Shown: positions 1-5,547 of the stretch, piece by piece
How positions within the stretch are numbered: the stretch's first letter is position 1
How the letters are laid out: every line of letters begins with the position of its first letter
Assembly: GCA_009786735.1 (NCBI GenBank)
Contig: WQRM01000056.1
Coordinates: 1 to 8,932, forward strand
Source: Oscillospiraceae bacterium
GTDB taxonomy: Bacteria; Bacillota; Clostridia; Oscillospirales; Acutalibacteraceae
Length of the DNA: 8,932 nt
Direction of reading: 5' to 3'
Position numbers and translations under genes: made by a program
Notes under the pieces: model-generated
Seen by the model: the letters and a program-made list of their open reading frames with translations, nothing else
What the model was told of the DNA's origin: nothing
Database searches by the model: none

Positions 1-31
1 AAGAACCAAAAAAACCTAGATCGCTTCGCTG
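1..31 (+). repeat. Dispersed palindromic repeat, copy A (cut by window edge)
   Basis: Bases 1-19 are identical to 7029-7047 of copy C, and the core AACCAAAAAAACCTA (4-18) recurs inverted at 182-196 in copy B. Only the right arm of the T7-GC-A7 palindrome seen in the other copies is present, because the window starts inside it. After the core comes a short GC-rich segment, TCGCTTCGCTG (21-31), whose reverse complement recurs at 7092-7102 downstream of copy C. Three copies in 9 kb, all outside genes, point to a dispersed intergenic element. Its function is unknown. Confidence 0.7.
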
Positions 32-67
32 CTGCTTCTTAAAGGCTCTACAGATGGCTGCGCCGAT

Positions 68-96
68 TGCGCATGGCCAATAATGCCATGTGCGCA
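68..96. other. Stem-loop between inverted repeat copies A and B
   Basis: TGCGCATGGC (68-77) pairs with GCCAT-GT-GCGCA (85-96), giving ten base pairs with a two-base GT bulge and a seven-base AT-rich loop. The right arm overlaps a perfect tandem duplication of the octamer ATGTGCGC (88-103). No T-run follows on either strand, so it is not an obvious terminator. The rest of 20-160 holds nothing else I can support: open frames here are short, run through the repeats and lack ribosome binding sites. Confidence 0.45.
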
Positions 97-160
97 TGTG
101 CGCCCACACGGTGTTGTATACAGTAAGCCACGCCAGAGACAATTGTAACATATAGCCCTC

Positions 161-219
161 AAATCCCCCACGCGAAGCGCATAGGTTTTTTTGGTTACTT
201 TTTTTGCAAAAAAAGTAAC
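161..219 (-). repeat. Dispersed palindromic repeat, copy B
   Basis: Read on the minus strand, this is a perfect 26-base palindrome (194-219: GTTAC, seven T, GC, seven A, GTAAC), then CAAAAAAACCTA, a short self-complementary GC block (171-180) and GTGGGGGATTT (161-171). Copy C at 7011-7070 has the same order of parts, with GTTC/GAAC instead of GTTAC/GTAAC. The palindrome starts 21 bases after the lysS stop codon and could act as a 3' boundary hairpin for that mRNA. The stem is almost all A-T apart from its ends and no U-tract follows in the lysS direction, so it is not a classical terminator. Confidence 0.75.
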
Positions 220-240
220 GCCGCGCGGCGAGCGCACGCA

Positions 241-1698
241 CTACTTCATCATAGGGAAGAAGATGACATCGCGCAGGGTGGGTTGGTCGGCGAGGATGGA
301 CATGAAGCGATCGATGCCGAAGCCCAGACCGCTCATGGGCGGCATGCCGTGTTCCATGGCGAGCAGGAAGGCTTCGTCCATCTCGAAGGATTCATCGTCG
401 CCGGCGGCTTTGTTGGCGGCTTGCTCCTCGAAGGCGGCGCGCTGCATGAAGGGGTCAACAAGCTCGGAGTAGGCTTTGACGATTTCCGCGCCCACGAAGA
501 TGACCTGGAACATGTCGATGGTGCGGGGGTCGGCGTCGTTGCGACGCGCGAGGGGCACCATGAAGGCCGGGTAATTATACACGATGGTTGGTTGAATAAT
601 GTTGTTGCGCAGGCGGCGCTTGAACATCAGATCCACCAGCGCGGGGATAGACTTTGCGGCTTTCACTTCATCTTCCGGCAAGATGTTGCCTGCGAGCATG
701 TGCGCTTTGAGGCTGTCGGTGTCGGCAAAGTCAAAGACATCCGCGCCGAGGATTTCGTTGATGGCGGCGAGATAGTCCATTTCCACGAAGGTTGAAAAGT
801 CAAGTGGCTGCCCTTGGTATTCAATTTGCAGGCTGCCGCGCAAGGCGAGCAACAGTTCTTGCATCATCTTGCACACGAAGTCGATGTTGTCCCTAAAATC
901 CCAGTAGGAGGCGTACCACTCCAGCATCGTGAACTCCTGCAGATGCATGGCATCCATGCCCTCGTTGCGGAAGTTTTTGCCCAGCTCAAACACGCGGTCG
1001 AAGCCACAGGCGATGACCTGCTTGAGGAAGAGCTCCGGTGCGATGCGCAAGTGCAGGGGGATGTCTAGCGTGTTGTGGTGGGTGGCAAAGGGACGCGCTG
1101 CGGCACCGCTGGCCACGTTTTGCAGGATGGGCGTTTCGACCTCGTGGAAGCCCGCCGTTTGCAAATACTCACGGATGAACCGCAGCATGGCAATGCGCAG
1201 TTTGAGGGTGTTGCGGGTTTCCTCGCCGGTGATGCAGTCGAGATAACGCTGGCGGAATTTTTTGTCCACGTCGGTGATGCCATGGAATTTCTCGGGCAGC
1301 GGGCGCAGCGACTTGCTGAGGATAACGACGCTTGATGCTTTGAGCGTGAACTCCCCTTTTTGCGTGTGATACATCGTGCCGCTGACACCGATGAAGTCGC
1401 CCACGTCCACGCTTTCTTTGAAGAAGGCGAAGTCCTCCTCGGGCAGGTCGTTTTTCGACACGCTGAACTGGATGTCGCCGTCGATGTCGTAGATGCGACC
1501 AAACACCAGCTTGCCAAACCAGCGCAGCGCCGTTACGCGGCCGCACAGCGAGGCTGTGGCGTCGTCGGCGAGCTCACGCGCGGCGGCGATGGTGTGTGTG
1601 CGAGCGAACTTGTCTTTATAGACCACCTCGCGGGCTTGCATGTTCTGAAATTTCTCCAGCCGGACTTCATGCTCCGGGCGTTGTTGCTGTTGTTGCAT
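241..1698 (-). CDS. lysS: Lysyl-tRNA synthetase, class II
   Basis: This enzyme charges tRNA-Lys with lysine, using ATP, in the cytoplasm. The 485-residue product has the usual bacterial LysS layout. An N-terminal OB-fold anticodon-binding domain covers about residues 50-140 and a class II catalytic core about 160-485. Motif 1 is GFHEVETPIL (183-192), motif 2 runs from FRNEG (243-247) to EFTMLEWY (255-262), and motif 3 is GLGFGIDRF (457-465). The start at 1698 is preferred because AAGGAG lies just upstream of it; an in-frame ATG at 1800 would begin upstream of the promoter. The N-terminus is MQQQQQ, from a short CAA/CAG run. Two normally conserved stretches are altered: SELVDP (411-416) instead of SELNDP, and PAFMVPLA (377-384) where bacterial LysS usually has PxE[VI]SPLA. 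This suggests a divergent LysS clade. It is transcribed from its own promoter, divergently from the MBL operon. Confidence 0.95.
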   Translation of the reverse strand: MQQQQQRPEHEVRLEKFQNMQAREVVYKDKFARTHTIAAARELADDATASLCGRVTALRWFGKLVFGRIYDIDGDIQFSVSKNDLPEEDFAFFKESVDVGDFIGVSGTMYHTQKGEFTLKASSVVILSKSLRPLPEKFHGITDVDKKFRQRYLDCITGEETRNTLKLRIAMLRFIREYLQTAGFHEVETPILQNVASGAAARPFATHHNTLDIPLHLRIAPELFLKQVIACGFDRVFELGKNFRNEGMDAMHLQEFTMLEWYASYWDFRDNIDFVCKMMQELLLALRGSLQIEYQGQPLDFSTFVEMDYLAAINEILGADVFDFADTDSLKAHMLAGNILPEDEVKAAKSIPALVDLMFKRRLRNNIIQPTIVYNYPAFMVPLARRNDADPRTIDMFQVIFVGAEIVKAYSELVDPFMQRAAFEEQAANKAAGDDESFEMDEAFLLAMEHGMPPMSGLGFGIDRFMSILADQPTLRDVIFFPMMK

Positions 1699-1729
1699 GG
1701 GATTCTCCTTGTGTACGTTGTTGGTTATT

Positions 1730-1758
1730 ATTGTAACACAGTTTGAGCGATTGCGCAA
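1730..1758 (-). promoter_or_regulatory. Sigma-A promoter of lysS
   Basis: On the minus strand, a -35 TTGCGC (1753-1758) and a -10 TACAAT (1730-1735) are separated by exactly 17 bases. The predicted transcript starts near 1723, giving a leader of about 25 bases with AAGGAG before the ATG at 1698. There is no room for a T-box or other leader regulator. Confidence 0.75.
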
Positions 1759-1810
1759 GTTTTTTTTGATTGACGAGGTTTGCTGTTGCTCCGCGAGCAC
1801 GCCTTTCCCA

Positions 1811-1839
1811 TTGACAAACCCACACGGTTATGCTATACT
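1811..1839 (+). promoter_or_regulatory. Near-consensus sigma-A promoter of the MBL operon
   Basis: A perfect -35 TTGACA (1811-1816), a 17-base spacer and a -10 TATACT (1834-1839) preceded by TG (extended -10) make this the strongest promoter in the window. Transcription should start near 1846, leaving a short leader of about 23 bases with AAAAGGAG (1852-1859) before the ATG at 1869. It diverges from the lysS promoter, with about 50 bases between the two -35 boxes. Confidence 0.85.
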
Positions 1840-1868
1840 TGGAGCATCACCAAAAGGAGACGACATCA

Positions 1869-3020
1869 ATGAAAAAACTCCCCAAACGACTGCTCACCGT
1901 GACGCTGGCAGTTGCCCTTGCAGCAAGCGCGCTGTTTATGCTGCCCGCGGGCGCGGCAACTTGTTCCTGCCACCCGCGTGAACTCGGCGAAATCCTCGGC
2001 AGCATTCACGTGCTCAACACCGGCTGGGAAGATGCCATTGTGCTGCAAAGCGACGGCTATCTCGCGCTGATTGATGCCGCCGAGCCGGGTCGCGGACCTT
2101 ATATCGTGAGCTATCTGCAACGCTTGTTGGCGGAAGAGGGGCAGGATTACACGGAAGTCTACGTGCATCTGGAGTTCGTCATCGGCACGCACTCGCACAT
2201 CGATCACTTTGGCGGCTTTCCCTACATCTTCAGCCACCCCCAAGTCACCGTCGGTCGCGCTTACTTGAACTACGAAGCCGAACAATACGCAAGCAGTTTT
2301 TATCGCGCGTTTGTTGAGGCTGCCCTCGCCAACGACATCCCGATGATCAAGGGTGGTGCGGGCGTGAGCATTGATGAGCTCGCCATCCCCCTCGGCCACA
2401 TGACCGTGACGCTGCTCAACGCCGCACCGCTGCATGCCGGCGTGACCAACCCGGAGTCCATCGTGCAGCTGGTGGAGATCGGCAACTTCGCTGCCATGCT
2501 GGCCTCGGACATGAACTGCCGTAATCATGAAGCGATTATCTGGGCGCAAATGAGCCGAACCGCATGGGGGCAAAATCCGGTTGACTTCCTCAAAGTGGGT
2601 CACCATGGCTTGCTCAACTCCACGGGACGCCGCTGGGCCAACAACCTGCGCCCCACTTACGCTGTCTACACCAACGGCAGCTCTTGGGTAACACAGTCGC
2701 ACGACGTGACGCTGGGCAGGCAAGCTGGTGCGGATTTCATTAGAGGACAGGGCGGCTTTCACAACCTGCGCCGCGTGGGCACACAGCAGTTCGTAACCAC
2801 CGACAACGGTGGAGTCATGGCTGTGTTCGGCACAACCGGCATGGAGCTGCGTGCCATCGGCGAGTTCACACGCAACCACCGCGATGATACGCTGGAATGG
2901 TGGCACGATGACAGCATCACCCTCACGCACATCGCCCCACCAACGCACAACTTCCTCGGGAACATCTGGATTTGGTGGCTTGATCACTGGCATGGCCTGC
3001 TGCGCCGCTGGGGAATTTAG
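1869..3020 (+). CDS. Secreted metallo-beta-lactamase-fold hydrolase (ComEC-like MBL domain)
   Basis: A 383-residue exported protein. The N-terminus has a type I signal peptide: basic KKLPKR, a hydrophobic stretch over about residues 8-25, and AGA with likely cleavage after residue 29. The MBL fold shows the metal-binding motif THSHIDH (H108, H110, D112, H113), a later acidic ligand in LASD (D214) and VGHHG (243-247). This order resembles the MBL domain of ComEC and related secreted hydrolases rather than true beta-lactamases. The substrate cannot be read from sequence; nuclease or phosphodiesterase activity is possible. The C-terminal 22 residues (362-383) are rich in tryptophan and end in a basic patch, perhaps a membrane-interface tail. 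The start at 1869 is chosen over an in-frame ATG at 1830 because AAAAGGAG precedes it, the signal peptide begins there, and 1830 lies inside the promoter. It is the first gene of an operon; the next starts 35 bases after the stop. Confidence 0.85.
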   Translation: MKKLPKRLLTVTLAVALAASALFMLPAGAATCSCHPRELGEILGSIHVLNTGWEDAIVLQSDGYLALIDAAEPGRGPYIVSYLQRLLAEEGQDYTEVYVHLEFVIGTHSHIDHFGGFPYIFSHPQVTVGRAYLNYEAEQYASSFYRAFVEAALANDIPMIKGGAGVSIDELAIPLGHMTVTLLNAAPLHAGVTNPESIVQLVEIGNFAAMLASDMNCRNHEAIIWAQMSRTAWGQNPVDFLKVGHHGLLNSTGRRWANNLRPTYAVYTNGSSWVTQSHDVTLGRQAGADFIRGQGGFHNLRRVGTQQFVTTDNGGVMAVFGTTGMELRAIGEFTRNHRDDTLEWWHDDSITLTHIAPPTHNFLGNIWIWWLDHWHGLLRRWGI

Positions 3021-3055
3021 CGCGCATATCTCAAACAACAAAGGCGGTTTACAGC

Positions 3056-3814
3056 ATGTTAACACTGTATTTTTCCGGCACAGGCAACAGCAAATGGATA
3101 GCGGGGCGATTCGCGCAGGCGATGCAATCGTCCTGCCACAGCATTGAAGAAAACTTGGATTACCCCGCTCTGCTTGCCGCGCACGACACCATCGCCGTGG
3201 TCTATCCCATCTATGGCTCGCGCGTGCCGCTGATTATGCGCCAGTTCGCGCAACGCCACAGCGAGCACTTTGCAGGCAAAAAGCTGGTGATCTTGGTCAC
3301 CCAGCTGTGTTTTTCCGGTGACGGCGCGCGCGCGTTCGTGGATTTGTTCCCGCCGAAGCATATGCAGCCGGTTTACGCCGCGCATTTTTACATGCCCAAC
3401 AACGTGAGCAACTTCGCGCTGTTGCAGCAAACCAGCGCCAAGAGCATCGCCGGGCGCAAACGCATGGCCGAGAAAAAAATCGCCGCCATCGCCGCAGACC
3501 TGCAGGCCGAGCGTGTGAAACTGCGCGGCTTCAGCCGTTTTGCCCAAGCGCTAGGGAAAATCCAAGGCAACAAATGGCCAGCCATGGAAGCCAAGGCCAT
3601 GCATAGCGTGCACGTGGATGAAGATTGCACCGGCTGCGGTGTGTGCGCGAAAATCTGCCCGATGAAGAACCTGACCATGCAAGAGCGTATGCCGGTGCAA
3701 CACGACCGCTGCACCGTGTGCCTGCGCTGCGTGAACGCCTGCCCCACACGGGCGATTACGGTGTGGTTTCGGCAAAAGCCCAAGTGGCAGTATGGGGGAC
3801 TGAGTGGTGAGTAA
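3056..3814 (+). CDS. EFR1-like flavodoxin/ferredoxin fusion protein
   Basis: A 252-residue cytoplasmic electron carrier of the type annotated as EFR1 family ferredoxin in clostridia. The N-terminal half is flavodoxin-like, with the FMN phosphate-binding loop FSGTGNS (6-12) and a second flavin-region segment VVYPIYGSRVP (48-58). The C-terminal part is a bacterial 2x[4Fe-4S] ferredoxin domain, with complete clusters CTGCGVCAKICP (Cys 191, 194, 197, 201) and CTVCLRCVNACP (Cys 219, 222, 225, 229). It probably shuttles electrons between FMN and iron-sulphur partners; the partner is unknown. AAGGCGG lies 8 bases before the ATG. It follows the MBL gene closely with no terminator between, so co-transcription is likely. 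The 3' end overlaps the start of the next gene, suggesting translational coupling. The upstream MBL protein is exported, so the pair is not a split flavodiiron protein. Confidence 0.88.
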   Translation: MLTLYFSGTGNSKWIAGRFAQAMQSSCHSIEENLDYPALLAAHDTIAVVYPIYGSRVPLIMRQFAQRHSEHFAGKKLVILVTQLCFSGDGARAFVDLFPPKHMQPVYAAHFYMPNNVSNFALLQQTSAKSIAGRKRMAEKKIAAIAADLQAERVKLRGFSRFAQALGKIQGNKWPAMEAKAMHSVHVDEDCTGCGVCAKICPMKNLTMQERMPVQHDRCTVCLRCVNACPTRAITVWFRQKPKWQYGGLSGE

Positions 3815-4133
3815 TGCGAAAAAAATGCTCATTAACAATGCGATTGCGATAGGGGTTTATGGACTGACCCTTGCGCTAGCCATTTGGTTGAGCTACACTG
3901 CTTTTCACTCGAGTGTTTTAAATATATTCACGATTGGGTTTTACGCGGCGATACTGTGTATTCTTTGTGGGGTCGTTCTCTTTCCGGTAAAGAAACGCAC
4001 GTTTTTGTCCATCCTGCCCGTTTCGATTGCCTTTATTGTGTTTGCGCTTGCGTTTCTTACACTGAGTCGCGATACATATGCGGGATTTATATTTTTGGTG
4101 TTAAATCCATTTTCCGCACTGTTTTTTTCTTAG
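3807..4133 (+). CDS. Small multi-pass membrane protein, probably frameshifted
   Basis: The product is about 108 residues, strongly hydrophobic, and not a family I recognise. Three to four membrane segments are visible, roughly at residues 10-32, 40-60, 68-88 and 92-108, with a basic KKR loop between the second and third. The start is a GTG (3807) 7 bases after GGGGGA and overlapping the end of the EFR1 gene by 8 bases; an adjacent GTG at 3804 and an ATG at 3825 are alternatives. The frame ends at TAG 4131-4133, directly after seven T (4122-4128). The -1 frame continues without a stop to 4264 and encodes a further membrane helix with a basic end. One extra T would give a single 152-residue protein. 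The region is clearly richer in A+T than its neighbours, consistent with transfer or decay. Confidence 0.6.
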   Translation: MSNAKKMLINNAIAIGVYGLTLALAIWLSYTAFHSSVLNIFTIGFYAAILCILCGVVLFPVKKRTFLSILPVSIAFIVFALAFLTLSRDTYAGFIFLVLNPFSALFFS

Positions 4134-4264
4134 AGTTTGAGCCGTCTACAACACTTTTGTCCATCGTTTTTCTGCTGGCACCCGTGCTGCCGTCATTGTA
4201 TTTTTACCTGGGGATGTTATTGAGAAAGCTGTATTGCAGGAGAAAAGAGCGCAACAAAAAATAA
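4124..4264 (+). other. Out-of-frame continuation of the membrane protein
   Basis: Read in the -1 frame from the T-run, this stretch encodes an acidic linker (LEFEPS), a hydrophobic helix of about 20 residues and a basic tail (RKLYCRRKERNKK) ending at TAA 4262-4264. This is the typical make-up of a final transmembrane helix with a positively charged cytoplasmic end. No ribosome binding site or start codon suits an independent gene here. It is best explained as the 3' end of the preceding gene, separated by a homopolymer indel, a sequencing error or programmed slippage. Confidence 0.55.
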
Positions 4265-4288
4265 TTCGCACTTTTTTGCAAAAACTAC

Positions 4289-4317
4289 TTGACAAGCTCG
4301 CCGCAATCGTGTAAAAT
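4289..4317 (+). promoter_or_regulatory. Promoter of tRNA-Lys
   Basis: A perfect -35 TTGACA (4289-4294), a 17-base spacer and a -10 TAAAAT (4312-4317) place the transcription start a few bases before the mature 5' end of the tRNA at 4329. It may also feed the lipoprotein/fucosidase operon downstream if the hairpins after the tRNA are read through. Confidence 0.85.
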
Positions 4318-4328
4318 ATAACAGTTGT

Positions 4329-4404
4329 GATCCATTAGCTCAGTCGGTAGAGCACCTGACTTTTAATCAGGGTGTCCTGGGTTCGAATCCCCGATGGATC
4401 ACCA
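4329..4404 (+). tRNA. tRNA-Lys (anticodon UUU)
   Basis: A 76-base tRNA with all arms intact. The acceptor GATCCAT pairs perfectly with ATGGATC. The D arm contains AGCTCAGTCGGTAGAGC. The anticodon stem is CCTGA/TCAGG with loop CTTTTAA, putting UUU at 4362-4364, and the T loop is GTTCGAATC. Discriminator A (4401) and an encoded CCA (4402-4404) follow. It reads lysine codons AAA and AAG. It is a single tRNA gene with its own promoter, 2.6 kb from lysS. Confidence 0.98.
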
Positions 4405-4411
4405 CCACCTG

Positions 4412-4450
4412 CGGTGGGGCATCTTCGCGTGCTCCACCGTTGCGTTGTTT
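4412..4450 (+). terminator. Probable terminator hairpin after tRNA-Lys
   Basis: CGGTGGGGCA (4412-4421) pairs with TGCTCCACCG (4430-4439) over ten base pairs including one G-U, with an eight-base loop. An interrupted T-rich tract (TTGCGTTGTTTT) follows, so termination may be incomplete. Two other pairings compete with it: CCACC 4405-4409 with GGTGG 4413-4417, and CGCGTGC 4426-4432 with GCACGCG 4460-4466. Confidence 0.5.
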
Positions 4451-4492
4451 TGACCTGCGGCACGCGAGAAAGCACCGTCATATCAACCTCAT

Positions 4493-4523
4493 CGCACACT
4501 CGCTTTCGTGGGTGTGCGTTTTT
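4493..4523 (+). terminator. Rho-independent terminator in the leader of the lipoprotein gene
   Basis: CGCACACTC (4493-4501) pairs with GGGTGTGCG (4510-4518) over nine base pairs including one G-U, with loop GCTTTCGT and then TTTTT (4519-4523). It ends only 13 bases before the AAGGAG of the lipoprotein gene. No promoter-like sequence fits between terminator and ribosome binding site, so transcripts for that gene probably cross this hairpin. That would make it an attenuator as well as a stop for tRNA-Lys. Confidence 0.7.
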
Positions 4524-4549
4524 CTATCGCTACAACAAGGAGAATCGCC

Positions 4550-5536
4550 ATGCGAAAACTGCTTGCGTTGCTGGTTGTGTTGCTGGTGTTGGCCGGTTGC
4601 GCTGCAGTAGCGTCGCCCAGCGCGCAGCAGCAGTACAATTACACTGCAATTTCGCTGCCGCCGCTGCACATGGCGGTGAACCCGACAGATGAGTTCATGG
4701 CGCAGTTCAACAACACGCATGAGCACCATTGTCGCAACGTAAGCCAAAACATTTCCAATACCTTTGCATCCACGCTGGTGTTTTGGACGGATGAGCCCCT
4801 GCACGATTTCGCGTATGCTCGGCACACCCACTGGCGCGGAAGAGGTGAACGATTTTTCTTTTGGTTTTCGCCTCGATTCGCCATGGCTGAATTTCTGCCC
4901 GGCGATGCCTTTGTGCTGCAAGGCCGATTTATCTATGCCAACCAAATGAGCTACCCCGGCGTGGGGTTTGCGTTCTACAACCAAGCGGGTGAGCAACAGC
5001 ACGTGGTCTTTCACGTGAATCCCTATGGCAATGTGCCGTATGTTAGCATGCGCTTCGTTGAATATGCACTGCCCAACTGGCCATGGTGCGACATCTGCGG
5101 TGTGTATTGCCAAAAGGCATATGAATTAGCACATCGACCGTCCACTGAGCCGTTGCATCTTTGCACAAACTCAAGCGATGAATTTTTGCAAACATTTTCA
5201 ACCGTGCATGTCTTAACGCACGAGCCGGATGAGTTTACTCCCCCGCTTGTGCTTTGGACGGACGAGCCGGTGCGTAATGTTTCTTTCATCACAACCGGCT
5301 GGCACGAAGACAGCGGCGGCGCTTACGCTGCACAAACGCTATTGACGTTACCACTGCTGCATCCCGGCGAAGCTCTCGTGTTGCATGTGGCCGTTTCACA
5401 CAGCACGCCATGGCAAGGCATTGCCTTTGTTGACACCAACGGCGTGCAACACCATATGCACATCGCAAAAAGCTGGGCCGGAGGCTGCATACCGTCCATC
5501 GGCTTACACCCATTTGTAAACACACCACAACACTAA
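4550..5536 (+). CDS. Lipoprotein with two tandem copies of an unrecognised domain
   Basis: A 328-residue secreted lipoprotein. The signal peptide begins MRKLL and ends in the lipobox LAGC, with Cys17 as the lipidated residue, so it should sit on the outer face of the membrane. I do not recognise the family. The mature part contains one domain twice. Copy 1 covers about residues 44-158 and copy 2 about 207-311. Matching landmarks are NPTDEFMAQF/NSSDEFLQTF, LVFWTDEP/LVLWTDEP (76-83, 233-240), LPGDAFVL/HPGEALVL and PGVGFAFYNQAGEQQHVVF/WQGIAFVDTNGVQHHMHI. The pattern suggests beta-sandwich domains, an inference only. The linker holds three close cysteines (C180, C183, C187). The start is fixed by AAGGAG at 4537-4542; an in-frame ATG at 4508 lies within the terminator. 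The fucosidase gene follows after 11 bases, so the two are co-transcribed. A role in binding a glycan is possible but unsupported by a motif. Confidence 0.8.
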   Translation: MRKLLALLVVLLVLAGCAAVASPSAQQQYNYTAISLPPLHMAVNPTDEFMAQFNNTHEHHCRNVSQNISNTFASTLVFWTDEPLHDFAYARHTHWRGRGERFFFWFSPRFAMAEFLPGDAFVLQGRFIYANQMSYPGVGFAFYNQAGEQQHVVFHVNPYGNVPYVSMRFVEYALPNWPWCDICGVYCQKAYELAHRPSTEPLHLCTNSSDEFLQTFSTVHVLTHEPDEFTPPLVLWTDEPVRNVSFITTGWHEDSGGAYAAQTLLTLPLLHPGEALVLHVAVSHSTPWQGIAFVDTNGVQHHMHIAKSWAGGCIPSIGLHPFVNTPQH

Positions 5537-5547
5537 GGAGATTTACC

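Noticed and set aside
194..219. Classical rho-independent terminator after lysS
   Set aside because: The stem is nearly all A-T and there is no U-tract after it in the direction of lysS transcription.
16..237. A 73-codon minus-strand open frame in the first 240 bases
   Set aside because: It is built largely from the repeat copies A and B, has no ribosome binding site and resembles no protein.
283..1746. Several plus-strand open frames of 84-170 codons across lysS
   Set aside because: They are shadows of the lysS gene, whose class II motifs are unambiguous on the minus strand.
1866..3065. A 399-codon open frame on the minus strand, opposite the MBL gene
   Set aside because: It mirrors the coding gene almost end to end, as GC-rich third positions produce. 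It has no recognisable domain, while the plus strand has a promoter, ribosome binding site, signal peptide and catalytic motifs.
3884..4264. An independent 126-codon gene in the -1 frame
   Set aside because: Only its 3' third looks like a real membrane protein. The first part overlaps the hydrophobic zero-frame protein and lacks a ribosome binding site, so a frameshifted continuation is the better explanation.
4405..4549. T-box riboswitch between tRNA-Lys and the lipoprotein gene
   Set aside because: GGTGG occurs, but the conserved T-box antiterminator sequence and a specifier loop are not visible, and the downstream genes are not amino-acid related.
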